A stretch of 64,000 nucleotides of DNA from Actinoallomurus sp963736325 (GCA_963736325.1 CAVTOG010000008.1:62001-126000); one strand, 5' to 3'. Shown: positions 33,395-41,959, counted from the first letter of the stretch. Made by a program: numbers and translations. Notes: generated by a model not told the origin, from the sequence alone.

Positions 33395-34205
33395 GCCTCG
33401 CAGTGGGGTGTCTACTCCCACCTGTCGCTTGACATTTCGATCCCAGGACATCGTTGACGGATGGTCTAGAGATCCGGGAACTCTGATGGTGGGCTTCGCA
33501 GCTCACAGCCCCAGGGGATGCGTGGACAGCCAGGCCGCATGGCGCCGCTTCAGCGTGTCCCGTTCATGACCGGTCGATGCGATGACGTCGGCTCCACCGT
33601 CGTACGGGTGGTAGAGCCATCTAAGGTCCGTGGGAGCGATGATCACGCCGGCCAGCCCCCAGTCAGCAACACTTCGCAACAAGGGATCCAACCCGGCCCG
33701 GTCGTATGGAGCCTTGCTGGCGTATAGCGGTACGGGGACCACGAAGGGAGACTGCGGATCGGGCTCGAGCGTTTGCCAGAGGGCCGCGCCGGCGTGAAGC
33801 AGAGGATCAGGGCTCGGCCGAGCGGCCGTGTGTGCGGAGATGACATACAGGCCGTCATGCACGCCGAGTTCCGTGAGCACGGTGTGGTGACGATCAAGGA
33901 TGATCGTGTACTCCTCTTCGGTCTCGGCGTAACGCTTGGAGTCAGGCAAGCTGTGGAACCGCACCCACTTCTCGGGCCATCGAATACGCAGGTCGTGGGC
34001 CATCGGTGAGCCGGCCCCGCGACCGTCCCAAGCCACTGAAAGGGCCTCAAGCTCGCCTTTATCCACGATCTCTACCCGATCCTTGAGCCTGGACATCACT
34101 CTCCGAGATCCCCCGACCAGGGACGGTACCGCGTGGCGCTGTCAACTATGTCCTGAGATCGAAGTGTCAAGCATCTACCGGGACACGACATGCCTCGCAG
34201 TGGGG
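33395..34205. repeat. matched repeats flanking a hypothetical gene
   Basis: A 24-bp sequence at 33428-33451 is inverted at 34148-34171 (22 of 24 matching). A 14-bp GCCTCGCAGTGGGG at 33395-33408 recurs directly at 34192-34205. The first pair members lie just downstream of the IS481 C-terminus, so these look like two ends of related IS elements bracketing the gene at 33503-34096. Confidence 0.65.
33503..34096 (-). CDS. hypothetical protein, DUF3885-like
   Basis: 197 residues, soluble. The C-terminal block LRWLYHPYDGGADVIASTGHERDTLKRRHAAWLSTHPLGL recalls the conserved end of DUF3885 proteins; I cannot confirm this without a profile search. ATG 34096 is preceded by GGAGAG. It is surrounded by IS remnants and matched repeats, so it was probably carried in with them. 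Confidence 0.6.
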   Translation of the reverse strand: MSRLKDRVEIVDKGELEALSVAWDGRGAGSPMAHDLRIRWPEKWVRFHSLPDSKRYAETEEEYTIILDRHHTVLTELGVHDGLYVISAHTAARPSPDPLLHAGAALWQTLEPDPQSPFVVPVPLYASKAPYDRAGLDPLLRSVADWGLAGVIIAPTDLRWLYHPYDGGADVIASTGHERDTLKRRHAAWLSTHPLGL

Positions 34206-34215
34206 GAGCTGTTAC

Positions 34216-34251
34216 GAGTTTCTATACGTCATCGAGTTTCTATACGTCATC
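34216..34251. repeat. 18-bp perfect tandem duplication
   Basis: GAGTTTCTATACGTCATC occurs twice without a gap (34216-34233, 34234-34251), AT-rich compared with the surroundings. It could be a regulator-binding site or a replication slip. It lies in a 470-base stretch (34097-34566) in which I see no gene. Confidence 0.8.
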
Positions 34252-34685
34252 AAGCCGACGCGCTGGGGCGCGCCGGTGGGGGTAGGTAGGGGAGGGGCTC
34301 GCGGGTGTTTGTGCGGGCGGTGGCGGTGCGCGCGGGGGCGCACGCCGGGCAGAGCAAGAGGTCGCTGACTCGCGTGCGGGTGCGGGGGACGGGCCGGTCA
34401 GTGACGTGCCACACGGGAAGCGAAGACTACGCGCCGACGGTCACTCCGGACCGAACACTCCGGCTGACGACCAGCCACAGCCCATCGATTGACGCCCACA
34501 CCGATCGGATGTCTCGGGCCGTAGGCTCGTTCACAGAGTGTGGCGGCGAGGATACAGGGGGGTCGGATGAAGGCGATTGTGGTGAGGGATGAGGTTGCGG
34601 GAACGGCTGGGATGACGCTGGTGGAGCGGCCCGAGCCGTCGGCAGCGATAAACGATGTCAAGCCCCGGGTTTGATGGAGAGTCTG

Positions 34686-35606
34686 TTATCTGGTTTCCAG
34701 GGGTGCGGTGACCGGGTGGGTCGTCGCGTGTAGTGCTTCGTACTCGGCGGGTGGGAGGTGTCCGAGTTCGCCGTGCAGGCGCCGGTTGTTGTACCAGTCG
34801 ATGTATTCGACGGTGGCGATCTCGACATCGTCCAGCCCGCGCCAGGGGCCCTTGTCGCGGACGAGTTCGGCCTTGAACAGCGAGTTGAACGCCTCGGCCA
34901 TGGCGTTGTCGTAGCTATCGCCTCTGGACCCGACCGAGGCGACGGCGTCGGTCTCGGCGAGGCGTTGGGTGTAGCGAATGGCTCGGTACTGCACTCCGCG
35001 GTCGCTGTGATGGACCAGGCCGGTCAGGCCGGCGCCGGTGGTCTGGCGGCGCCAGATCGCCATCTGCAGCGCGTCGAGGGCCAGGTCGGTGTAGAGGCCG
35101 GTGGCGACATGCCAGCCGACGATCAGGCGGGAGAACACGTCGAGCACGAACGCCGCGTAGACCCAGCCGGCGGCGGTGCGCACGTAGGTGATGTCCGCGA
35201 CCCACAATTCGTTCGGCCGGGTGGCGGTGAAGTCGCGCTCGACCAGGTCACCCGGCCGCCCGGTCTCGGCAGCAGGCCGGGTGGTGCGTGGTGACTTGTC
35301 CCGCAGCAGGCCACGCAGGCCGTTCTCGCGCATGAGCCGTTCAACCGTGCACCGCGCGACGTCGGTGCCCTGCCGGTTCAGTTCGGCCCAGACCTTCCGC
35401 GCCCCGTAGACGCTGTAGTTGTCCTCGTGCACCTGCTCGATCTTGTCGGCCAGCTCCCGATCCCGGGCCGCGCGAGCGGACTCGGGGCGGGTCTTGGCGG
35501 CGTAGTAGGTCGACGGTGCGATCTGGGCAGGCGTCTGCTTGAGTGCCTCCAGGACCGGCTGGACACCGTGCTGCTCCCGCTGGGAGTCGACGAACTCGAC
35601 CCTCAT
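34686..35606 (-). CDS. IS3 family transposase OrfB
   Basis: 306 residues. An HTH_21 segment (VYGARKVWAELNRQGTDVARCTVERLM) is followed by the rve integrase core with the DDE residues in WVADITYVRTAAG, VHHSDRGVQY and DNAMAEAFNSLFKAELV. It overlaps the end of orfA by four bases, as expected for frameshift or coupled translation. Full length. Confidence 0.94.
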   Translation of the reverse strand: MRVEFVDSQREQHGVQPVLEALKQTPAQIAPSTYYAAKTRPESARAARDRELADKIEQVHEDNYSVYGARKVWAELNRQGTDVARCTVERLMRENGLRGLLRDKSPRTTRPAAETGRPGDLVERDFTATRPNELWVADITYVRTAAGWVYAAFVLDVFSRLIVGWHVATGLYTDLALDALQMAIWRRQTTGAGLTGLVHHSDRGVQYRAIRYTQRLAETDAVASVGSRGDSYDNAMAEAFNSLFKAELVRDKGPWRGLDDVEIATVEYIDWYNNRRLHGELGHLPPAEYEALHATTHPVTAPLETR

Positions 35607-35920
35607 CGCGACGGACGGTCCAGCTCCGCTGCGAAGAAAGACGCCGCTGACTTCAGAATCTGGTTCGCCCGCCGCAACTCACGGTTCTCGCGCTCCAACT
35701 CGGCGATCCTGGCCGCGTCCGGCGACGTCGTCCCCGGCCTGACCCCGTCGTCGGTCTCGGCCTGCTTCACCCACGTCCGCAACGCCTCCGGATGCACACC
35801 GAGCCGGTCCGCGATCCGCTTGATCGCCCCACCAGCCGACGCCGGGTCCCGCCTGGCCTCAACCGCCAGACGCGTCGCCCGCTCACGCAACTCATCCGGA
35901 TACTTCCGTGGTGCCGCCAT
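35603..35920 (-). CDS. IS3 family transposase OrfA
   Basis: 105 residues: HTH (KYPDELRERATRLAVEARRD...GGAIKRIADRLGVHPEALRTWVKQAE) followed by a coiled coil (RIAELERENRELRRANQILKSAASFFAAELDR). A typical HTH_Tnp_1 protein that binds IS ends. Confidence 0.93.
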   Translation of the reverse strand: MAAPRKYPDELRERATRLAVEARRDPASAGGAIKRIADRLGVHPEALRTWVKQAETDDGVRPGTTSPDAARIAELERENRELRRANQILKSAASFFAAELDRPSR

Positions 35921-36804
35921 AACTCTGAATCCTCCGGGTGTTCGATGTCTCCATCAAACCCGGGGCGGGACACGACGTCGTTGTGGAGATTCATGCGTCT
36001 GGATTCGTCCCGACTGAGATGGCGTGGCCCTCGACCTGGACCGATCGCGCTGACCGTGACCGAACACCGTCGATCCCTGGGCATGAGCTGGCCGGAGTGG
36101 TCACCGCTCTCGGTTATGGCACGACGGGGCTGTCGGTGGGGCAGCGGGTGTTCGGCCTCGCGGACTGGCATCGTGACGGCACCTTGGCGGAGTATGTGGC
36201 CGTCGAGGCGCGCAACCTCGCGCCGTTGCCGGGTGACGTCGACTTCAGGGTGGGCGCGAGCCTGCCGATCTCGGGCTTGACCGCGTGGCAAGGGCTGTTC
36301 GAACACGGCCGCCTTCAAGCGGGGCAGAGCGTCCTCGTGCATGGCGCGGCCGGCTCAGTCGGATCGATGGTGACGCAACTCGCACGTGAGTTCGGCGCGT
36401 ACGTCATCGGCGCCGGACGCGCGGCCGATCGTCAGAAGACGCTCGACTTCGGTGCGCAAGAGTTCGTCGCCCTTGAGAATGACGCGCTGGAAGACGTCGG
36501 TGGCGTCGACCTGGTGTTCGACGTCATCGGCGGCGATGTCCAGAGGCGGTCCGCAGGCCTGATTCGAGCCGGAGGAACGCTGGTGTCCGTCGTCGGGCCG
36601 GCCGAGGCGCGGCCTACCGGCGGCCTGGCGGTCGATTTCGTTGTCGAGTCCGATCGTGGCCAACTGGGTGAGATCGTCCAGCGGGTGCGGGACGGGCGAC
36701 TGCGGACGAACATCGGCAACGTCGCGATCCTCGACGACGCCGTTGCGGTCCTCAACTCGACCGAGCGCCGCAAGGGGAAGACGATCATCATCGTTCGTCC
36801 ATAA

Positions 36805-37155
36805 GGACTCGGAGACAGCGACCGATCCTGCCCTCCTCGTGGATTGGCGTCAGCCGCGTGGCCAGGGCGGTGAGGGGCCGGTTGGTCCGCGCTGCGGATT
36901 CGGGATATCAAGCTGAACGGGTGATCATCCGCCTCATCTCCGTCGGTGAGCCTTTCCCACCTGTGCGGGGGCGGATGGTTGAGGTGGGGGTCGGTGTCCG
37001 GAGGTGAAGAAAACCCGCCGACGGGCAGCTGGCACCCAGCGTCCGGATGCGCGCCGCCTAAGTCTGCGGTCCGCCACGAACGTCCGCGATCTCCGGTGAG
37101 GTACTCAGCGCTGGTCGCAGCGGCCGCACGCAGGTCGCGGGAGGCTCGGGATTCC
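36805..37155. other. stretch without a gene, leading to an att repeat
   Basis: No ribosome site or coherent frame. The region ends in the tRNA-Val 3' duplicate at 37156. Confidence 0.35.
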
Positions 37156-37199
37156 TTCACACCGAAGAGGTCGCTGGTTCGAACCCAGTATCGCCCACC
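37156..37199 (+). repeat. attachment-site duplicate of tRNA-Val 3' half, second copy
   Basis: 44 bases matching tRNA-Val(CAC) from the anticodon loop to CCCACC, with one substitution (TCGCTGG for TCACTGG). Unlike the copy at 29859 it retains the whole acceptor strand. Just behind it lies a terminator and an integrase 3' end, mirroring the tRNA-terminator-integrase order at 14.6 kb. Confidence 0.8.
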
Positions 37200-37218
37200 C
37201 TCTAAAACGCAAGGTGAC

Positions 37219-37252
37219 AGGCCACTTTCAATCTTTCGGAAGTGGCCTTTCT
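37219..37252 (+). terminator. rho-independent terminator behind the att repeat
   Basis: AGGCCACTT (37219-37227) and AAGTGGCCT (37240-37248) form a 9-bp stem followed by TTCTG. It probably came with the original tRNA locus of an element. Confidence 0.65.
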
Positions 37253-37286
37253 GTGCCCTGTGCGTTCCGTATGCGGCGGCGCCTGA

Positions 37287-37403
37287 CTAACTGCCTGACG
37301 ATGGTCTCTGATCCTCGGCGGGGAAGATGCGATCCGTGGCGGTAGCGCCCTCCTTGATCACGGGTCTGATCTGCCGCCGGTACACCGTCGCCGTGCCCGG
37401 CGG
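37287..37403 (-). pseudogene. integrase C-terminal remnant
   Basis: On the minus strand ATVYRRQIRPVIKEGATATDRIFPAEDQRP to a TAG at 37289 aligns with the integrase end at 14.8 kb (VYRHQLKPVITKGAETMNTIL), including the presumed catalytic Tyr. It is joined upstream to an unrelated recombinase scrap. Confidence 0.65.
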
Positions 37404-37545
37404 CGAAGACGTGGAAGACGAGGCGTCCGTCCGGGGGGCGAGGGGCGCAGCTCCGCGACGATCGAGTCATGGGGGATCGGCCGAGCCGGTCCAGGGAGGG
37501 GACCACGAGGGTGTCGCCTTCGCTGAGGGAGGCCCGGTTCGTCGG
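37404..37545 (-). pseudogene. serine recombinase (resolvase) fragment
   Basis: The minus strand reads ASLSEGDTLVVPSLDRLGRS, then DGRLVFHVFAA in the next frame. These are conserved pieces of the resolvase catalytic domain, with a deletion between them. A leftover from a different mobile element fused to the integrase remnant. Confidence 0.6.
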
Positions 37546-37555
37546 CTGAGACGCG

Positions 37556-38518
37556 TCACGGCGACATGCCGAGGGCGGTGTTCGCTTCTCCCTCCGAATG
37601 CCACCAGAGGCCGGCGTGACGCGGGCCGAGCAGCACGACGCCGTTGTCCATCATCGCCTCCGGGTCGATCCGGAAGGCGCTGCTGGTCAGGTTCCGGCTG
37701 TTGGTGAAGTAGCGAGTGCCGGCCGTGAAGCAGGCGAGGAAGCCTTCGGCGCGGTCGTGGGCGGCGGCGGCGCCGGGGTCCCGCCACGGCAGCCTGCTCC
37801 AGAGGAGCGAGGTACGTTGCAGGGCCACCATGCGGGTGATCGCGTCGCCGCGGCCGATCTCAAGCCAGGGGTTCGGGTGGCTGCGGCGGTACGACCAGTG
37901 GGCGATGAAGCGGTCGAGCTCGTCGGTGGGGTCCTCTGGCAGCGGCCGGGCGCCGACGCGGCGCTGGACCCACCAGCCGCCGGGTTCGGACCGGATGGTG
38001 ATGTCGGTCCGCGCCCGGATGGCCTGCACCATCGCCTCGTCGTTCGGCGCACCGAAGCGGGCCGGTGCGGCCCGGACCGGTGAGGCGGGCACGGCGGCGA
38101 GGTCGGTGCCGAGCGCCTCCGTGACCAGGTCGACGTACGCGCCGGTCGGGAGCGGCCATTCGGCGTCGTCGTCGGTGTACCAGGCGAACTCGAGCCGCCG
38201 GTGTGCCGCCGCGAGTGCGTCGACGGTCTCCGGGCGGCCGAGACGCCGCCGCAGGTCGGTGTCTTCTGGGTGGCCGACGGCGTCCAGCAGCCAGGCGAGC
38301 GTGCGGAGTGCGACGTGGGCGGTCGCCCAGCCCTCGTCCTGGTCGCCGTCCACGGTGTCGACCGTGCAGCCCAGGTCGTCGGTGAGCAGCTCCACGAGTG
38401 CCGTACGCGCGTCGTCCGCCAACGCCGGTCTCCCCTCAGGCCATGCGACGACCGGCTTGGAGCAGAGGACTCCGGCGGTGATGAGGACTAGAAGCGCGGC
38501 CGTGGCGAGGAACATCAT
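37556..38518 (-). CDS. hypothetical protein with one N-terminal membrane segment
   Basis: 320 residues. A short hydrophobic N-terminus (MMFLATAALLVLITAGVLC) may be a signal anchor. The rest is soluble, acidic and Ala/Arg-rich, with conserved-looking aromatic blocks (GGWWVQRRVGARPLPEDPTDELDRFIAHW, PWLEIGRGDAITRMVALQRTSLLWSRLPWRDPG). I recognise no family. The composition is normal for the host and the gene appears intact. Confidence 0.6.
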   Translation of the reverse strand: MMFLATAALLVLITAGVLCSKPVVAWPEGRPALADDARTALVELLTDDLGCTVDTVDGDQDEGWATAHVALRTLAWLLDAVGHPEDTDLRRRLGRPETVDALAAAHRRLEFAWYTDDDAEWPLPTGAYVDLVTEALGTDLAAVPASPVRAAPARFGAPNDEAMVQAIRARTDITIRSEPGGWWVQRRVGARPLPEDPTDELDRFIAHWSYRRSHPNPWLEIGRGDAITRMVALQRTSLLWSRLPWRDPGAAAAHDRAEGFLACFTAGTRYFTNSRNLTSSAFRIDPEAMMDNGVVLLGPRHAGLWWHSEGEANTALGMSP

Positions 38519-38951
38519 CTCCGGTTGGGCGAGCGCGCGCAGATGATCAGGGACACCGGCGCGACGACGTACCCGGCGACCATGTCGACCGCGATGACCC
38601 GGCCGAGCACGTCGGGGCGACGCCCTGGTTCATGTCAGCCGACCAGGTCGGCGAGGGCCTTGGGGAGCTCCCGAGCGCGTCCGAGGCGTCCTTCTGGGAG
38701 CCGGTGGAGGTGGCGACGAGGCGGGCTGCACTGGCGCGTTTGTCGCGCAGCTCGGATACCTGGCCCTACACCGAGCACGTCCTCCAGGCCGACCGCGGGC
38801 GCGGACTTCGACTCCCTCATCGGCCGCCGCGCCACGCGGTGCCACACGAATCTCACTAAGAGCACACAATTCTGGCATCATGACCGCGGCCCGGTACGGG
38901 GCACAGGGCTTCCAGCGGGGGAAGCCGTTCTTCGCACGGCAGGAGATCTTG
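38519..38951. other. intergenic stretch
   Basis: Apart from short shadow frames I see no gene. A frame open from 38880 joins the membrane protein downstream, but its better start is at 38952. Confidence 0.35.
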
Positions 38952-39566
38952 GTGGTCCAGCACCAGCGACGAGGCGGTAACGGGCCCGCCGTCGTCATGC
39001 TCATCGTCGGCGGCATCGCGGGAGCCATCGTCGAGCTCGTAATGAACATCGTCCTGTCGTACGTGCTGCCGAATACGAGCATGAGGGCCAGTTACGTCGT
39101 GGACGTGATCGAGGGTTTGGTGACGGGTGCGGTGGTCGGCGGCGCGGTGCTGCTCGGCCGACCGCGGAGCTACGGCATCGCTGCCGCCGCGGGTGTGGTC
39201 ACCTTCCTTGCGGGGTCCGTCGGCGACGAGTCGGCCCGTTTTGTCCTCGCTGTGATCCACGACTGGCTGATCTCTGCGGCCACGTTCACCAGCTACTTCA
39301 CACAGCGCACGCCCATCTGGTGGTCGATCGACCTCATCCCGGTCCTCGTGGCTGCCGGACTCGTCGCGCTAGGCGTGTCGAAGAACGTCCGCACCTCGCT
39401 CGCTCCTCCGATGGGTCCGCAGGGCCCGCAGGCGCCGTTCGGCGGCCCGCCTCACCCTGGTGCGCCCTACTCTGGCCCGCCTCACCCTGGCCCGCCTCAC
39501 CCCGGCGTGCCCTACCCAGCGCCCGGCCAGGCACCCCAGCGCGCGGACCCGAGTGGACGGCCTTAA
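38952..39566 (+). CDS. membrane protein with proline/glycine-rich cytoplasmic tail
   Basis: About 204 residues from GTG 38952, chosen because AGGAG lies six bases before it (38941-38945); the upstream ATG 38880 has no site. It has roughly four hydrophobic segments (MLIVGGIAGAIVELVMNIVLSYVL, VIEGLVTGAVVGGAVLL, YGIAAAAGVVTFLAG, WSIDLIPVLVAAGLVALGV). The tail of tandem PPHPG/PYSGPPHPGP units is encoded by near-repeats of GCCCGCCTCACCCTGG. The function is unknown; such tails often mediate protein contacts. A strong terminator follows. Confidence 0.65.
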   Translation: MVQHQRRGGNGPAVVMLIVGGIAGAIVELVMNIVLSYVLPNTSMRASYVVDVIEGLVTGAVVGGAVLLGRPRSYGIAAAAGVVTFLAGSVGDESARFVLAVIHDWLISAATFTSYFTQRTPIWWSIDLIPVLVAAGLVALGVSKNVRTSLAPPMGPQGPQAPFGGPPHPGAPYSGPPHPGPPHPGVPYPAPGQAPQRADPSGRP

Positions 39567-39574
39567 ACGACGAA

Positions 39575-39611
39575 AGCCCCGGCCGCTCCCAAGATGGGAG
39601 CGGCCGGGGCT
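39575..39611 (+). terminator. 16-bp perfect hairpin terminator
   Basis: AGCCCCGGCCGCTCCC (39575-39590), loop AAGAT, then the exact complement (39596-39611), nine bases after the membrane protein stop. No T-run. Confidence 0.75.
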
Positions 39612-39692
39612 GCGTGTGTCAGGCGGGCGTAAGGTCAGTCGGTGGTTACGCGGGGAGGTCGCGTCATCGGAGGTCGGCCTTCGAGGAAGGCG

Positions 39693-39950
39693 TCAGCAGC
39701 CCGTGTAGGCGGACACATGCTCGGATTGGGGCAACCGGTAGTCGCCGCCCTCGTCGGTGGCGAAATGGCAGGCCCAGCGGAGCGGCCCTCCGGCGGCGAG
39801 GAAGCCGGCCCAGTCGGTGACCGACCGGAGCCACCGTCCGGACTTGGTGACGTCCCAGGTGTTGTCGACGGCGTACTCAGCGAGGCTGAGCCGGATCCCG
39901 AGGGTGCTGGCGAACCGAGCAGCGCGGCGGGCGCGCGTTTCCATGGGGCG
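39693..39950 (-). pseudogene. C-terminal fragment of a secreted/phage hydrolase-like protein
   Basis: TRARRAARFASTLGIRLSLAEYAVDNTWDVTKSGRWLRSVTDWAGFLAAGG...DYRLPQSEHVSAYTGC has natural composition. It resembles the end of a TIM-barrel glycosidase-like protein found in phages and secreted by actinomycetes. The upstream part is not readable in frame. The family call is tentative. Confidence 0.35.
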
Positions 39951-40033
39951 CGCTGGTCGTCGCGGCACCGATGAGTGTCTTCTCGTGCTACCCGCTGGGT
40001 TCCCGCTCTCCCGAGTCGGGAGGGCGGGCATGG

Positions 40034-40420
40034 CTACGAGCGTCGCCGCACGAGAGCCGGCGCCGGGGACACGTGTTGCCGTAGAAGCAGCGCCAGCACG
40101 ATCGACAGGGCGGTCACTACCGTGCCGGTCTGGTCCGTGGTCAGGTGCAGTCCGAACGCCGCGATGGCGGTCACTATCGTTGCCGCGGCGCCGGTGATGG
40201 TCGACACGACCACCAACCGGGTCATCGCCGCGGTGGCGATGATGAGGACCGCGGTGGCGATCGTGGTGACCGCAGCGACCTGTGTCAGAGGCAGGCCGAA
40301 CGCGACGAAGAGTGCGACGCTGACGTTTACTGCGTAAAGGATCGCGGTCGGCTCGTAGCCAAAGATCTTTATGTGTCTTCTTAGAGTCCGCGGCTGCGGA
40401 GCTATGAGAAAACCCCGCAT
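40034..40420 (-). CDS. small membrane protein, phage holin-like
   Basis: About 128 residues, with membrane helices TAILYAVNVSVALFVAFGL, VAAVTTIATAVLIIATAAMT, TGAAATIVTAIAAFGL and TGTVVTALSIVLALLL. The N-terminal GYEPTAILYAVN recalls small membrane proteins next to lysins in actinobacteriophages. The nominal ATG at 40420 lies inside a terminator hairpin, so the true start is uncertain or lost. Confidence 0.5.
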   Translation of the reverse strand: MRGFLIAPQPRTLRRHIKIFGYEPTAILYAVNVSVALFVAFGLPLTQVAAVTTIATAVLIIATAAMTRLVVVSTITGAAATIVTAIAAFGLHLTTDQTGTVVTALSIVLALLLRQHVSPAPALVRRRS

Positions 40421-40432
40421 GCTGGCGGGGTG
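40411..40432 (-). terminator. terminator between lysis-gene remnants
   Basis: Read on the minus strand, ACCCCGC and GCGGGGT pair around a six-base loop and are followed by TTTTCTC. Confidence 0.6.
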
Positions 40433-40467
40433 GGGGCGGGCCTGCGCCGAGGGGGAGTGCAGGGTTT

Positions 40468-40580
40468 CTAGACGGGGTTGCTGAGGCGGGGAAACCGGTC
40501 GCGAGCGCCACGTCTGGCGGCGACCTCGTCGTCCGGGGTGAGGCCGTGCGCCTGCTGGAACGCGCGGACGGGTCCCGCGA
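40468..40580 (-). pseudogene. peptidoglycan-binding-domain fragment
   Basis: IAGPVRAFQQAHGLTPDDEV...RFPRLSNPV ends at TAG 40468. VRAFQQAHGL is the typical helix of a peptidoglycan-binding_1 domain, as at the C-terminus of phage endolysins. Just upstream of the holin-like gene, it suggests a decayed phage lysis cassette. Confidence 0.35.
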
Positions 40581-40858
40581 TGCATGAGCCACGCGTCGGC
40601 TCTTGACGAGATGCAGGCTCACGGCGGATTCGTCGGAGGGTACGAGGGATGCGGCGTCGTTCTGTTCGGTCCGCTGAATACGGGCAGTACGTCGCGCGGC
40701 ACCATGGCGGGTGTCCCATCGCAATATGTGGCCGACGTCTTAGTACAGGTGAGGTATTACGTGTCGGGTGTTAAGGGTTTTGCAGGAGAGGTGCCTCGGA
40801 TCAGCGCCGCTGAGGTCGATGCCGAAGCGATCGCGATCGGTGCGGTGGGCGGCCGGGC

Positions 40859-41959
40859 ATGAAAGATCCTCAGGACGTCATGTCCGCGTTGCTCGCCGAG
40901 AAGGTGGCGTCTGGCGCCGAGCTCGGGCTGCAGGTGGCGGCCTATCTCGATGGTGAGCTGATCGTGGACGCCGTGGCCGGTGTCGCCGACGCGGAGTCGA
41001 AGGTTCCGGTCACGCCGGACACCCTGTTCACGATCTTCTCGTGCAGCAAGGGCGTGACCGCGACTGTGGTGCACCTGCTGGTGGAACGCGGCGTGTTCGG
41101 CTATGACGACCCGGTCGCGGAGTACTGGCCCGAGTTCGGGCGATTCGGCAAGGAAGGGATCACGCTGCGGCACGTGCTGGCCCATACCGCGGGTCTCGCG
41201 CGAATACCGTTCGGCGTGGACTTCGCCGACTGGGACGCGATGTGCTGGGCGATCACGAACATGGACCCGGAGTGGGAGCCTGGCACCGCCGTCGGCTACT
41301 CCGCGATGACGTTCGGCTACATCCTCGGCGAGGTGATACGCCGGGCCGACGGTCGGCCGGTCGGCCAGATCGTCGCCGACGACGTCCTTGCCCCGATCGG
41401 CCTGAGCGACCTCTATTTCGGCGTGCCGTACGCTCAGCTGCGCCGGGTCGCGACGCTGGAGAACGATTCCGCGCTGATCGACGGCCCGCTCGCTTATTAC
41501 GGCACACGGTTCTACGGGCCGCGTTTCAACGACGAGGCTCTCCGCACGGCCTGTATGCCGGCCGGTGGTGTGATCGGGACGGCACGGGCACTCGCCGGCA
41601 TGTACGCCGGGCTCATCGGCGACGGCCTCGGCGGGCGGCGTATCTTTCCCGCAGAACGCGTGCGGGTGGCGACCGAGTTGCAGACCGACGCTCTCGACCG
41701 CGAGCTGGGCTACGCGACGCGCAAGGGGCTGGGCTACAAGCTCGGTGAACCGCTCTCCCCGATCGGTGAGACGCCGACGGCGTTCGGTCACACCGGGCAC
41801 GGCGGGTCGGTCGGCTTCGCCGATCCCGAGCACCATCTGGCGTTCGCGCTCACCAAGAACCGGCTCATGATCCACGCCGAGCGTGGCATCGGCACCGCGC
41901 ACGACGTCGCGTACGCGCTCCGTGCCTGCCTGGGCTCCGCATCCACCGGCGGTCACTGA
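40859..41959 (+). CDS. serine hydrolase, beta-lactamase class C/esterase family
   Basis: 366 residues with the penicillin-recognising fold: SxxK nucleophile motif in FSCSKGVTATVVHLL, a Tyr motif in GYSAMTFGYILGEVI, and a third motif in GHTGHGG. HVLAHTAGLARI is typical of class C/EstB-like enzymes. No signal peptide is seen, so it acts in the cytosol and is unlikely to protect the wall from beta-lactams. Esterase, DD-peptidase or amidase activity is possible. Its stop overlaps the ATG of the next gene (TGATG), and a binding lipoprotein follows, so it opens a peptide-processing operon. Confidence 0.9.
   Translation: MKDPQDVMSALLAEKVASGAELGLQVAAYLDGELIVDAVAGVADAESKVPVTPDTLFTIFSCSKGVTATVVHLLVERGVFGYDDPVAEYWPEFGRFGKEGITLRHVLAHTAGLARIPFGVDFADWDAMCWAITNMDPEWEPGTAVGYSAMTFGYILGEVIRRADGRPVGQIVADDVLAPIGLSDLYFGVPYAQLRRVATLENDSALIDGPLAYYGTRFYGPRFNDEALRTACMPAGGVIGTARALAGMYAGLIGDGLGGRRIFPAERVRVATELQTDALDRELGYATRKGLGYKLGEPLSPIGETPTAFGHTGHGGSVGFADPEHHLAFALTKNRLMIHAERGIGTAHDVAYALRACLGSASTGGH

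Larger units (their letters stand above)
34656..35972 (-). mobile_element. IS3-family insertion sequence with 3-bp target duplication
   Basis: 1317 bp. The inverted ends begin TGTC and share GCCCCGGGTTTGATGGAGA (22 of 25 bases identical between 34656-34680 and 35948-35972). CGA is duplicated at 34653-34655 and 35973-35975. It encodes orfA and orfB on the minus strand and disrupts an oxidoreductase. Confidence 0.93.
34567..36804 (+). pseudogene. NADP-dependent zinc-type alcohol dehydrogenase/quinone oxidoreductase, split by IS3
   Basis: The 5' part (34567-34655: MKAIVVRDEVAGTAGMTLVERPEPSAAIND) and the 3' part (from 35976: VVVEIHASGFVPTEMAWPSTWTDR...) form one medium-chain dehydrogenase/reductase. 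It has the catalytic-domain motif PGHELAGVVTALG, the Rossmann loop VLVHGAAGSVGSMVTQLA and DVIGGDVQRRS. Excising 34656-35972 plus one copy of the CGA target duplication gives a continuous 305-codon frame. The cofactor is inferred from the GAAGSVG loop. The gene was intact until the insertion. Confidence 0.9.

Noticed and set aside
39430..39530. Repeated GCCCGCCTCACCCTGG as a functional DNA repeat
   Set aside because: It lies inside the coding sequence of a proline-rich tail and is explained by repeated PPHPG codons.
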